64,000 nucleotides of DNA, taken from NCBI GenBank assembly GCA_030692515.1, contig JAUXZS010000028.1:62001-126000 (forward strand), written 5' to 3'. The notes below the pieces were generated by a model. It saw only the letters and a program-made list of their open reading frames with translations, made no database searches and was not told the origin of the DNA. Numbering within the stretch: the stretch's first letter is position 1; every line of letters begins with the position of its first letter. This DNA comes from Bacteroidota bacterium. GTDB taxonomy: Bacteria; Bacteroidota; Bacteroidia; B-17B0; Aurantibacillaceae. The position numbers and the translations under genes were made by a program. Shown one piece after another: positions 37,289 through 44,665 of the stretch.

Positions 37289-37358
37289 TTAGACTTTAAA
37301 TTTAATTAATAAATAAATAAGAGCGACTTTTTATTTTTACCTTCACAAAGATATAAAA

Positions 37359-37832
37359 ATGAAAAATACACTCATAGAAATTTATACCGATGGAAGCTGC
37401 AACCCACAGTTATTAATAGGGGCCTGGGCCGCATTAGTTTTTGTTAATGGTAAAAAAACAATTTTAAATGGAACAGAAAACGATACCACTCATAACCGAA
37501 TGGAATTATTGGCGGTTATTAATGCCATAAAACATGTTGAAGCAACTCTAAAAAGTAAAGAAACGTTACATGTATACTCAGATAGCCAATACGTTGTTAA
37601 TTTAAACAGCAGAAGAACAAAATTAGAAGCTAAAAATTTTATTACCAATAAAGGCACTCCAATTCAAAATTTAGATTTGGTGCAGGCTTTATTAAAATTG
37701 ATTGATACAAATAGCATTGAATTTGTAAAAGTAAAAGCGCATCAAAAGCCCGATGGTACCCAAAATTTTAATAGAGAAGTAGATATTATAGTTCGTAAAT
37801 TAGTAAGAGAAAACGTAATCGCCAATGACTGA
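37359..37832 (+). CDS. rnhA: ribonuclease HI family protein (157 aa)
   Basis: RNase HI cuts the RNA strand of RNA-DNA hybrids. The four catalytic carboxylates are visible: Asp11 in IYTDGSC, Glu49 in HNRMELLA, Asp75 in VYSDSQYVV and Asp142 in [11 protein letters not shown]. The last motif is usually N-x-x-A-D and is slightly different here. The length is normal. Divergence from classical RnhA suggests the Bacteroidota RnhA-like subgroup. The gene overlaps the VF530 gene downstream by 8 bases. Confidence 0.88.
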   Translation: MKNTLIEIYTDGSCNPQLLIGAWAALVFVNGKKTILNGTENDTTHNRMELLAVINAIKHVEATLKSKETLHVYSDSQYVVNLNSRRTKLEAKNFITNKGTPIQNLDLVQALLKLIDTNSIEFVKVKAHQKPDGTQNFNREVDIIVRKLVRENVIAND

Positions 37833-38049
37833 AATAAAATCGACCGATCCTTTACACGGAAAAACTTTGGAAATGGTAGTAAAACATTTAGTGTTTTATT
37901 ATGGCTGGGAGCATTTAGGAACTAAAATAAACATTCGTTGTTTTAACGAAAACCCAAGTATAAAATCGAGTTTAACTTTTTTACGCAAAACACCATGGGC
38001 GCGTAAAAAGGTTGAAGATTTGTATATAGAAGTTATTGAAAAACAATAA
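37825..38049 (+). CDS. VF530 family (DUF2132) DNA-binding protein (74 aa)
   Basis: The sequence [25 protein letters not shown] followed by [26 protein letters not shown] is the complete VF530 fold, a small helical protein described as DNA binding. The length is normal. It overlaps rnhA by 8 bases and should be translated with it, which hints at a role in DNA or RNA-DNA hybrid handling. Confidence 0.9.
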   Translation: MTEIKSTDPLHGKTLEMVVKHLVFYYGWEHLGTKINIRCFNENPSIKSSLTFLRKTPWARKKVEDLYIEVIEKQ

Positions 38050-38088
38050 TTTATTTTTCAAAAAAAAAAATACTAATAAACTACTTAC

Positions 38089-38259
38089 TTAACGCTTTTT
38101 AGCAGCCTTTTTTGGAGCGGGGCGCTTAACGGCAGTTTTTTTGACTATTTTTTTAGCTACAACTTTAACTTCTGGTGTTGAATTTATTTTTAAAAGCTTA
38201 AGAATTGATTCTTGATTAGCTATTATTTGTTTAAGCATTGCTTTTGATACCTTACTCAT
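38089..38259 (-). CDS. Lys-rich histone-H1-like small protein (56 aa)
   Basis: The N-terminal half is helical (SKAMLKQIIANQESILKLLKI) and the C-terminal half is an H1-like tail (VVAKKIVKKTAVKRPAPKKAAKKR). The protein is very basic and could bind DNA or RNA. The frame runs from ATG at 38259 to TAA at 38089. Its N-terminal helix resembles that of the 47-residue protein encoded at 39479-39622 (MLNKIIKNQEKIIKALNI). It is converging with VF530. Function unknown; nucleoid binding is a guess from composition. Confidence 0.7.
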   Translation of the reverse strand: MSKVSKAMLKQIIANQESILKLLKINSTPEVKVVAKKIVKKTAVKRPAPKKAAKKR

Positions 38260-38298
38260 AAGTTTTATTTTACCTTAAATATAACTAAAATTACTTTT

Positions 38299-38565
38299 TT
38301 AAACAATCTTATTTAAATGAAACATGAGTGATTCGAAATACTTTTCATAATCGCGTATAAAGCTGGGTGTATTGTATTCTTTAGGATTACCATAAGAAAG
38401 GCTCTCGAAATTTGAGTGTATGAAGTTAAAATCGTTAGCATCCATTTTATCTAAAAAAACTCTTTTATTATTTTCCATTAAGCGGTAAATGTGAAGGGCC
38501 GATTTATGGTTAGATTCTTTTTTTAAATCCTTAAGTTCTACTATAAGTTGCTGAATTTTTGACAT
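38299..38565 (-). CDS. hypothetical protein (88 aa)
   Basis: The product is a soluble helical protein without signal peptide. It starts SKIQQLIVELKDLKKESNHKS, contains LMENNKRVFLDKMDANDFNFIHSNFESL and ends YEKYFESLMFHLNKIV. No family is recognised. It lies 39 bases upstream of the Lys-rich small gene on the same strand and may be co-transcribed with it. Confidence 0.6.
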   Translation of the reverse strand: MSKIQQLIVELKDLKKESNHKSALHIYRLMENNKRVFLDKMDANDFNFIHSNFESLSYGNPKEYNTPSFIRDYEKYFESLMFHLNKIV

Positions 38566-39125
38566 TGTTATAAAGGTAGCTAAGAATTGCGGCTAAGCAA
38601 GTGAGTATTAAACAAATTAAACACATAGAAACATAGAAAAATACTTTCATAGGTTCACAAAGATTTATTCGCTTTGCGAATAAATTGCTATGTTTCCTTA
38701 AAAAATTTAGATCTTCCTAAAACTATGCACCCTATGTGGTTTAAATCTTCACCTAATCTTAACCACTTAACCACAAGGGTTAACAACCTATAGTCTTTTG
38801 CGATACTTAGATAAACCAAAATCACATGGCGTTACTGGGACTTGGAAGGATTGGTGAGTTATTATGATTTTTTATCGTCTAATAGGTCTAAATATTGTTA
38901 TCTTAATCTTATTAAGTCTTTTTTTTAAAGCCTTTAATTCGGCTTTGTTTTTGCCTTGCAATTTTGCGCTTAGTGGGTTTTGATTTATATAACTCATATT
39001 ATTATATACAGTTTTATTGTAAATATTAACTTATGAGTAAAAATAAATATAGTGACTAGGTAGAGTGTGTTAATGTAACGTTTGGTTTCTCTTTATATCG
39101 ACTTTGCTTGCAAAGAATTGATTAG
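38566..39125. other. 560-base region without a confident gene
   Basis: The left part holds degenerate words of the type CACATAGAAACATAGAAA and CTATGTGGTTTAA and a small palindrome (GATTTATTCGC/GCGAATAAAT near 38663-38688), a kind of debris common between Bacteroidota genes. One possible minus-strand micro-ORF (38872-38997, 41 aa, very basic, starting MSYINQNPLSAKLQGKNKAE) is present but cannot be confirmed. The right end (39088-39112) has a small hairpin, CTTTGCTTGCAAAG, that is the counterpart of one near attC-like copy 2. Confidence 0.5.
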
Positions 39126-39272
39126 GGGCAGGAATGAAAGACTAAAATCTTTTATTTTAAGTCTTCATTGGCGGCTATTTACCGAAGGCAAGGCTTTAGC
39201 CGCAGACATAACGTTAATTATATAAGGAGAAATATCAAAGATGTTTTGATGGATATAATTGTACGTTCATGT
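39126..39272 (+). repeat. attC-like folded repeat, copy 1, with long conserved leader
   Basis: The core at 39206-39272 begins with ACATAACGTTAATTATAT and ends with ATATAATTGTACGTTCATGT. The ends are complementary apart from a small irregularity, and the centre contains the hairpin ATCAAAGATGTTTTGAT. The 99 bases at 39126-39224, which include two more hairpins (AAGACTAAAAT.../ATTTTAAGTCTT and GCGGCT.../AGCCGC), recur identically at 41937-42035. The plan fits an integron attC site or a related folded mobile repeat. Confidence 0.65.
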
Positions 39273-39320
39273 TAAATAGCTTCGCCTTAGTGTTAGCGTT
39301 AACCCTTAAAACTAATACAA

Positions 39321-39473
39321 ATGTCAGACCAAGAAATTAGATTACGTTGCTTAGAATTAGCTTATAAAATATGGGACACAAATGACCGTGTTGATAATTT
39401 AACAAAATTAGAATCTTGCGCAGATACATTATTCAATTATACACTGAAAGACAAAAAGAAAAGAATAAAATAG
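39321..39473 (+). CDS. small hypothetical protein (50 aa)
   Basis: The frame ATG 39321 to TAG 39473 encodes a helical product, MSDQEIRLRCLELAYKIWD..., ending KDKKKRIK. No family is recognised, though short proteins beginning this way occur in phages and cassettes. It is the first gene after attC-like copy 1, in the orientation expected for a cassette gene. Confidence 0.55.
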   Translation: MSDQEIRLRCLELAYKIWDTNDRVDNLTKLESCADTLFNYTLKDKKKRIK

Positions 39474-39478
39474 ATTAA

Positions 39479-39622
39479 TTAATCACCTCTTTTTTTAATC
39501 ACAAATTTTTTTCCATCCATGCTTCCAAGTATTTTTTTGTTTTCTTCAATGTTTAATGCTTTAATTATTTTTTCTTGATTTTTAATAATTTTATTTAGCA
39601 TTTTTTTTAACTCAGGTTCCAT
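39479..39622 (-). CDS. small basic helical protein (47 aa)
   Basis: The frame runs from ATG at 39622 to TAA at 39479 and encodes MEPELKKMLNKIIKNQEKII, KALNIEEN and a basic end with KKFVIKKRGD. The N-terminal helix is similar to that of the Lys-rich protein at 38089-38259. It converges with the 50-residue gene, with 5 bases between the stops. It may be a paralogue carried in a cassette. Function unknown. Confidence 0.5.
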   Translation of the reverse strand: MEPELKKMLNKIIKNQEKIIKALNIEENKKILGSMDGKKFVIKKRGD

Positions 39623-39653
39623 GATTTAGTCGTTTTAAATTATGTGAATAATT

Positions 39654-39684
39654 AGCCCAATGTTTCAGCGTTGGGCTTTTTCTT
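39654..39684 (+). terminator. intrinsic terminator
   Basis: AGCCCAA (39654-39660) pairs with TTGGGCT (39671-39677), followed by TTTTCTTTT on the plus strand. It probably ends transcription through the cassette that carries the 50-residue gene. Confidence 0.65.
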
Positions 39685-39832
39685 TTAAAGTTACATTCTA
39701 TTTTATAAAAAATATGCGTTGTTGATAAATCGACTTTTCGCAAGAAAAGGATATTCCAGTACGATACGAATAGTGAAAGGAAAGAGAATAGCGAAAACTT
39801 TTTTGTTTTCCGCATTCGGGGCGGCTATTTAC

Positions 39833-39898
39833 ACATAACGTTAATTATATAAGGAGAAATATCAAAGATGTTTTGATGGATATAATGCAGAGTTATGT
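39833..39898 (+). repeat. attC-like folded repeat, copy 2
   Basis: The 66-base element starts with ACATAAC (39833-39839) and ends with its exact complement GTTATGT (39892-39898). Inside, ATTATAT pairs with ATATAAT and ATCAAA with TTTGAT, with unpaired spacers between the stems. This matches the R''-L''-L'-R' plan of attC sites (RYYYAAC...GTTRRRY) except for one position in each box. The upstream leader (39731-39769) shares ACTTTTCG...GATATTCCAGT with copy 3 but lacks the middle part seen in copies 1 and 3. Confidence 0.65.
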
Positions 39899-40099
39899 TA
39901 ATATAGCTTAGGTATGTGCGAAAGGGTCGGGTTGGCTTTGTGCTGACGCCACTTTCTATACAGTAGTAATTTCCATATAAACAACATATAGTTGTTAACA
40001 TAGTGTTTATATCTTTCTATCACATTTCACGATAAATATATCATAAACTATCATACTCTATCTTAAAAAGTATTATATTTACATTATAATACAACAACC

Positions 40100-40519
40100 A
40101 TGAGTTTAAAAGATAAAGAAAATGAAATACTGTCCTCATTAGAGATTCTATATAGGGGGAAGGTTGAATTTTATACTAAAAAATTAGAGGCAATACTTAC
40201 ATTAAAAGAAGATGAAACTGTTGGTCATTTAAACGCAAAATCTGTTCTTGGAGATATTCCAAAAGTAACAGCATTTAATGTTCCGTTACAATATGATAGA
40301 AATTTCAGTCAAGACCAAAAAGTATATTTTGCTTTAAGAAATATAGAGTCTGGTTTTGTTGATGATGTAGCTACCGAGTTAGCTAAGCTTCAAAGTGATA
40401 CTTATGATTTTGATTCAGCTAAGAAAATTGCAACTCAAAAACTTTCAAAATTAAATGGTGAGCAAAAAATAGATTTTATTAAAATTGGAAATAAATATAA
40501 ATACTTGATAAAAAAATAA
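40100..40519 (+). CDS. hypothetical protein of the cassette island (139 aa)
   Basis: The N-terminus is a coiled helix (KENEILSSLEILYRGKVEFYTKKLEAIL). The C-terminal half (about 75-139) has the helix-helix-strand order of a small winged helix (QKVYFALRNIESGFVDDVATELAKL, then KIDFIKIGNKYKYLI). No family is recognised. It is the first gene after attC-like copy 2. A regulatory or DNA-binding role is possible but inferred only from the apparent fold. Confidence 0.6.
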   Translation: MSLKDKENEILSSLEILYRGKVEFYTKKLEAILTLKEDETVGHLNAKSVLGDIPKVTAFNVPLQYDRNFSQDQKVYFALRNIESGFVDDVATELAKLQSDTYDFDSAKKIATQKLSKLNGEQKIDFIKIGNKYKYLIKK

Positions 40520-40532
40520 AAGAAACAAAAAA

Positions 40533-40552
40533 CCACATCTTGCCGGATGTGG
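40533..40552 (-). terminator. hairpin, terminator-like on the minus strand
   Basis: CCACATC (40533-40539) pairs with GATGTGG (40546-40552). The T-run that would make it a terminator lies on the minus strand, while the nearest gene ends on the plus strand just before it. It may work in both directions. Confidence 0.45.
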
Positions 40553-40742
40553 TGTAATGTATATGAAAGTTTAAACAGCAAATTTAAATGTAAATCGGCA
40601 AATATGGTTCCCAACCTAAGTCCCTATTACTTGATATCAGTAGTGGGGATTTTGCTTTTACAAATATATACATATATTTCAAGTAAACAATAAAAATGTA
40701 CACCCAATGGGTGACAATGTGTTAACAATTTGTAAACATTTG

Positions 40743-40750
40743 TATATTTG
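40743..40750 (+). promoter_or_regulatory. -7 promoter element TATATTTG
   Basis: The word is an exact match to TAnnTTTG and ends only five bases before the ATG at 40756. If used, transcription would begin at or next to the start codon, giving a leaderless messenger. A -33 TTTG is not clear. Confidence 0.4.
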
Positions 40751-40755
40751 TGTGC

Positions 40756-40899
40756 ATGAAAGAAAAAAGGTTAAGTGTTAGAGCTAATCAAGAACTTCTT
40801 GATAAATTAAAAGAATTATCTACTAATAGCAAACGATTAGAAAGTGATTATATTAGACTTTTAATTGAATATGCTTTTGATAATAAAATAAAATTATAA
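40756..40899 (+). CDS. small CopG/Arc-like (ribbon-helix-helix) protein (47 aa)
   Basis: The sequence KRLSVRANQELLDKLKELS followed by SNKRLESDYIRLLIEYAF-like residues has the beta-strand, helix, helix layout of ribbon-helix-helix DNA-binding proteins, with RLSVRA as the DNA-contacting strand. The frame is ATG 40756 to TAA 40899. It may be an antitoxin-like repressor of the genes that follow, 173 bases downstream, or of itself. The assignment rests on pattern only. Confidence 0.6.
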   Translation: MKEKRLSVRANQELLDKLKELSTNSKRLESDYIRLLIEYAFDNKIKL

Positions 40900-41072
40900 T
40901 AAAATTCATCATAAAACCTAATAAGCATAGCGTTTTTCAGATATTAACATTCTCAAAATGAGAAAAAATTGTTAAATTGATAAAATTTTAAAACTTTTAT
41001 GTTACTTTTGGTGTATAACCAATAAATAATAAATGTTTAAATGTTTAAATATTTATTTTAGATAACGATAAA

Positions 41073-41237
41073 ATGGCTATTCCAATTAAAGATACTCCGG
41101 TATTAAAAGGCAACGACGCTAAAGAATTTTCTAAGCAAATAGAAGAAAGTTCAAGGAAAGCTATTTCTCAATCTGAATTACAAAAATTGAGACAATCCCA
41201 AGAAACTTTTCAAAAATTATTTGATAATAAAAAATAA
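41073..41237 (+). CDS. putative antitoxin of a GNAT toxin pair (54 aa)
   Basis: A short acidic/basic helical protein starts MAIPIKDTPVLKGNDAKEFS and ends with ELQKLRQSQETFQKLFDNKK. It ends 5 bases before the ATG of an acetyltransferase gene. Small proteins with the IKDTPVLKG start are often found ahead of such acetyltransferases in Bacteroidota. No known antitoxin domain is certain, so the antitoxin role is inferred from size and position. Confidence 0.6.
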   Translation: MAIPIKDTPVLKGNDAKEFSKQIEESSRKAISQSELQKLRQSQETFQKLFDNKK

Positions 41238-41242
41238 TTTTA

Positions 41243-41875
41243 ATGGCATCCGTTCAAGAAATTCTTTCTGGCGCAAATCACAGAAGGATAGAAAGTGCAT
41301 TAGAATTAAAAGATTTTGATTGTGATGACGGCGATTTAAATGAATTTTTTCATAAAGACGCTAGCGTTTCTCAAGAAATTTTACTTTCTGTAACATATGT
41401 TATAGAAACTGAAAAAGAAACAATTGCTTTTTATAGCTTATCTAACGATAAAATTTCTAAATCGGACGGTCCGAGTAATAATCAATGGAATCGTTTTAGA
41501 GAAAATAAATTTCAAGATTGGAAGGCAAAACTCTCTAGCTATCCATGTGTCAAACTTGGTAGGCTTGGAGTTAATAAAAAATATCAATCTGCGGGGATTG
41601 GCGAGTTTTTAATCAACCACATTAAATTATTATTTATAACAAATAATAGAACTGGATGCAGGTTCATTACAGTTGATGCGTATAACAAGGATAGAACTTT
41701 AAAATTTTATGAAAGAAATGGATTTCTTTTTTTGCCTGTTAAGGATAGCGAGGAGAAAGAAGAGAATCCAAGAACCAAGTTAATGTATTATGACCTTATA
41801 CAAATTACAAATGCTCAAAATGGTTCTTTTAATAACGAAGAATCCAAATTTACAAACTCAACAAACTTAATGTAA
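41243..41875 (+). CDS. GNAT N-acetyltransferase, putative toxin (210 aa)
   Basis: The acetyl-CoA binding motif is VKLGRLGVNKKYQSAGIG (about 107-124), with QSAGIG as the pyrophosphate loop. The last motif is RTLKFYERNGFLFLP. The N-terminal LELKDFDCDDGDLNEFFHKDA matches the start of GNAT toxins of the TacT/AtaT type, which acetylate aminoacyl-tRNA. With the small gene 5 bases upstream it forms a probable toxin-antitoxin pair. It could instead be a general acetyltransferase. It is the last gene before attC-like copy 3. Confidence 0.75.
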   Translation: MASVQEILSGANHRRIESALELKDFDCDDGDLNEFFHKDASVSQEILLSVTYVIETEKETIAFYSLSNDKISKSDGPSNNQWNRFRENKFQDWKAKLSSYPCVKLGRLGVNKKYQSAGIGEFLINHIKLLFITNNRTGCRFITVDAYNKDRTLKFYERNGFLFLPVKDSEEKEENPRTKLMYYDLIQITNAQNGSFNNEESKFTNSTNLM

Positions 41876-41936
41876 GCTCTCTCAACTTTTCGTAGAAAAG
41901 GATATTCCAGTCCGATACGTTTCTATGGGAGGCGCA

Positions 41937-42101
41937 GGGCAGGAATGAAAGACTAAAATCTTTTATTTTAAGTCTTCATTGGCGGCTATTTACCGAAGGC
42001 AAGGCTTTAGCCGCAGACATAACGTTAATTATATATGAGCAAATACCTTAAAAAGAACCTCGTATTTGAGGTATTTGTGAAAGATATAATTAACATTATG
42101 T
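41937..42101 (+). repeat. attC-like folded repeat, copy 3, with long conserved leader
   Basis: The leader 41937-42035 is identical to 39126-39224. The core at 42017-42101 begins ACATAACGTTAATTATAT and ends ATATAATTAACATTATGT, complementary at 17 of 18 positions. Its centre differs from copies 1 and 2 and holds another perfect stem, AAATACCT/AGGTATTT. Conserved ends with a variable centre are a mark of attC sites and also of miniature inverted-repeat elements. Confidence 0.65.
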
Positions 42102-42120
42102 TAAGTAGAAATATCCAAAA

Positions 42121-42142
42121 AAAGAGGAAATAAAACCTCTTT
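42121..42142 (-). terminator. intrinsic terminator of the small lipoprotein gene
   Basis: AAAGAGG (42121-42127) pairs with CCTCTTT (42136-42142). On the minus strand a T-run follows. It lies 8 bases past the lipoprotein stop. Confidence 0.75.
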
Positions 42143-42149
42143 AAAAGGA

Positions 42150-42278
42150 TTAAATTGATTTGTTTGTACTCTTCTTCTCTACTTTAGAATAAGCAGGACA
42201 CTTCTCGTGGCTTTTGCAAGAACTTAAACTAATAGCAACAATGATAGTTACAATTGAAAGGGAAATTACTTTTTTCAT
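42150..42278 (-). CDS. small lipoprotein (42 aa)
   Basis: The frame ATG 42278 to TAA 42150 encodes a lipoprotein signal (MKKVISLSIVTIIVAISLSSC, lipobox LSSC) and a very short mature part with CPAYSKVEKKST. A terminator follows at once, which supports a real gene. The mature peptide has one more cysteine. Function unknown; similar tiny lipoproteins are frequent in Bacteroidota. Confidence 0.7.
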   Translation of the reverse strand: MKKVISLSIVTIIVAISLSSCKSHEKCPAYSKVEKKSTNKSI

Positions 42279-42363
42279 AGGCAATAAATTTAAAGATTCT
42301 TTTTTACTCCTAAAAATAAATAATGTTACTTTACCACCTATTTAATAACAATTTAACATTAAT

Positions 42364-43044
42364 ATGTGTTTTAATACTATTCCATTTGATTGGAAAAATT
42401 TACTAGCCTTAGAATTTGAAAAGCCTTATTTCCACAATTTAACTCATGCTGTAAATGAAGCTTATAAATGTCATACAATATTTCCACCTAATAATTTAGT
42501 TTTTAATGCGCTACAACTTAGTTCTTTTAATAACACCAAAGTGGTTATAATTGGTCAAGACCCCTATCATAAAGCCGGACAAGCCAACGGCTTAAGTTTT
42601 TCTGTTAATGATGGTGTTAGAATACCACCTAGTTTAAAAAACATTTTTAAAGAGTTAAAAACAGATATTCCGGGCTTTGAAATCCCAGTTTCAGGTAATT
42701 TAGAAGCTTGGGCAAAACAAGGTATACTAATGCTTAATGCTGTACTCACCGTTGAAGAAGGTTTAGCCGGCAGCCATAAAAATTTTGGTTGGCAACATTT
42801 TACCGATGCAATTATAAAACTAATTAGCGAAAAAAAAGAAAACATAGTTTTTTTACTTTGGGGTAATTACGCCATTGAAAAAGAAGCCCTAATTTTAAAT
42901 AAAGACAAGCATAAAATTCTTACCGCAGCTCACCCATCGCCATTAGCTCGCGGCGCTTTTTTTGGATGCCAGCATTTTAGCAAAACAAATACTTATTTAG
43001 TTGAAAATGGTTTAAGTCCTATTATTTGGAACTTAACTTATTAG
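42364..43044 (+). CDS. ung: uracil-DNA glycosylase, family 1
   Basis: Ung removes uracil from DNA and starts base excision repair. The water-activating loop is VIIGQDPYHKAGQANG with Asp66, the uracil-binding FSV and NAVLTVE segments follow, and the DNA-binding loop is AAHPSPLARG with the catalytic His. The length of 226 residues is normal. The 3' end overlaps the convergent MORN gene by 23 bases. Confidence 0.97.
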   Translation: MCFNTIPFDWKNLLALEFEKPYFHNLTHAVNEAYKCHTIFPPNNLVFNALQLSSFNNTKVVIIGQDPYHKAGQANGLSFSVNDGVRIPPSLKNIFKELKTDIPGFEIPVSGNLEAWAKQGILMLNAVLTVEEGLAGSHKNFGWQHFTDAIIKLISEKKENIVFLLWGNYAIEKEALILNKDKHKILTAAHPSPLARGAFFGCQHFSKTNTYLVENGLSPIIWNLTY

Positions 43045-43780
43045 CGTCGTATTTTTCGGTGCGTTTGTTTTTACCGTTACTATCATAAAAATTCCAAACA
43101 CCGTCTTTTAAATAAGATTTTCCATCCAATGATAAAATCATTGTGCCTTCACTTTTTATTTGACCGTTTTCGTAGAAAAATTTTTGAGTATATTTTTTTT
43201 CTTTCGCGTCTGATAATTCCATTGCTTCTTTTATCTGTCCGTTATTATACCAAGCTTTTTTAAGTGTTATATACTTCATTTCTTTTTCATTTTCTTCGGT
43301 GTATTTTGGTAAACCGTTTTCATAAAAAAGATATAGTTTTTGTGGTAAGCCGTTATAATAGTTGGTGAGTTTACGCTGTTTTCCGTTTTCAAAATAAACA
43401 TCAATATTACAATGTAATGGATCGGGATTTACAACAGTGCGTTCACATTGTCCATTCTCAAAAAAGTTTTTAAAAACAATTGCTTTACCATCAATATAAT
43501 AACCACGATGTAATAATTTTCCACTTATATAATAATCTTCGTTCCAACCTTGCAAGTTGTAACCTGCTTTATTATAAGTAACAGAATCGCCACCAATGGC
43601 TTCAATTAATTTATTGTAAATTTTTATTCCTTCGGCAGTATCAACAACATCTTTTTGCAAGTACCTTCTTATTTGAGGAACCTGATCGGCAAAACGTTGT
43701 GCTTGTAATTTATCTATTAAGATAAATACACTAAAAATACTAAATATGTAATATGCCTTTTTCAAGAAATGTGATATCAA
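43022..43780 (-). CDS. MORN-repeat variant (YwqK-like) secreted protein (252 aa)
   Basis: A signal peptide (about 1-27, ending KLQAQ) precedes a set of MORN_2 repeats: YYIDGKAIVFKNFFENGQCE, DVYFENGKQRKLTNYYNGLPQ, LFYENGLPKYTEEN, WYNNGQIKEAMEL and FFYENGQIKSEGTM. In databases this family is often labelled antitoxin YwqK, but no toxin is next to it. It is probably an exported repeat protein of unknown function. It overlaps ung by 23 bases at the 3' end. Confidence 0.82.
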   Translation of the reverse strand: MISHFLKKAYYIFSIFSVFILIDKLQAQRFADQVPQIRRYLQKDVVDTAEGIKIYNKLIEAIGGDSVTYNKAGYNLQGWNEDYYISGKLLHRGYYIDGKAIVFKNFFENGQCERTVVNPDPLHCNIDVYFENGKQRKLTNYYNGLPQKLYLFYENGLPKYTEENEKEMKYITLKKAWYNNGQIKEAMELSDAKEKKYTQKFFYENGQIKSEGTMILSLDGKSYLKDGVWNFYDSNGKNKRTEKYDANKLSSK

Positions 43781-43859
43781 ATATAATCAATCTAAGTAAC
43801 TTTTAAATTGACATTTTGCATATTTATCAAACAAGAATTGTTCCAAACTACTGAATTTA

Positions 43860-44303
43860 TTATGCCTTTAACCTCATTTTAGTATGAGGAATATCGTCTT
43901 CAAGATACTCTTGACCTTCGGCTTTAAAACCTAAATCGGTATAAAACTTAACTAAATGCGATTGGGCGGAGAGCAAAATATCCAAGTTTTTAAAGGAATC
44001 TTTCATTACATCAATACTCTGTTGCATTAAAAGTTTACCAAGATCTTTTCCTCTATAACTTTTTTTAACTACAACCCTACCAATTGCAGGTTCTTTGTAA
44101 GTAATGCCAGGAGGGATAATTCGGGTATAAGCAGTTAAAATATCATTTTCAAATAGCATTAAATGCTTTGCTTTCATATCCACTTCATCAATATCCTGAT
44201 AAGCACAGTTTTGCTCTACAACAAAAACTTCACTTCTTAATTTATAAATTTCAAAAAGTTGTTTTATTGAAAGCTGATTAAAATTTTTTAATATAAATTC
44301 CAT
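43860..44303 (-). CDS. ElaA-like GNAT acetyltransferase (147 aa)
   Basis: The pattern IYKLRSEVFVVEQNCAYQDIDEVDMKAKHLM is the ElaA hallmark. The acetyl-CoA loop is AIGRVVVKKSYRGKDLGKLLM and the end is VKFYTDLGFKAEGQEYLEDDIPHTKM. The length is normal. The substrate is unknown. It is the last gene of a minus-strand operon and starts 2 bases after the CoA-binding gene. Confidence 0.9.
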   Translation of the reverse strand: MEFILKNFNQLSIKQLFEIYKLRSEVFVVEQNCAYQDIDEVDMKAKHLMLFENDILTAYTRIIPPGITYKEPAIGRVVVKKSYRGKDLGKLLMQQSIDVMKDSFKNLDILLSAQSHLVKFYTDLGFKAEGQEYLEDDIPHTKMRLKA

Positions 44304-44305
44304 GA

Positions 44306-44665
44306 TTAATAATTTCCGATGCTTAACATAACTAAGGTGCAGCCTTCAATACATTCAATACCCTTTTGAGTGGCTCTAATATAAAAATCTAAGTTTTCGG
44401 TTCCAGGATTGAAAATAATACGTTTTGGATTTAATTCTATAAGGTAGTCTATCCATTCGGTTTGATTTTTTGGTCCAACATAAAGTGTAACCGTATCAAT
44501 ATCTGTTAATTGAGGTTTGTTAGTTGAAATTTTAATTCCAGCAACTTCGCCACTTCTTATCCCAAGAGCAATAACTTCATGCCCGTGGTTTTTTAAACTT
44601 AAAATGGCTTTATTACTGTATCTATCTATATTTTCAGAAGCGCCTATTACTAATGTCTTTTTCAT
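44306..44665 (-). CDS. CoA-binding domain protein (119 aa)
   Basis: This is a stand-alone Rossmann CoA-binding domain like YccU. It starts KKTLVIGASENIDRYSNKAILSL, continues with GHEVIALGIRSGEVAGIKI and has the RIIFNPGTENLDF segment and the EGCTLVMLSIG end. The reaction is unknown. The start codon overlaps the stop of the MFS gene by one base. Confidence 0.88.
   Translation of the reverse strand: MKKTLVIGASENIDRYSNKAILSLKNHGHEVIALGIRSGEVAGIKISTNKPQLTDIDTVTLYVGPKNQTEWIDYLIELNPKRIIFNPGTENLDFYIRATQKGIECIEGCTLVMLSIGNY

Noticed and set aside
43022-43780. Toxin-antitoxin role for the YwqK-like protein
   Set aside because: The label antitoxin is used for this family in databases, but no toxin gene is adjacent and the protein has a signal peptide and MORN repeats, so a secreted repeat protein is more likely.
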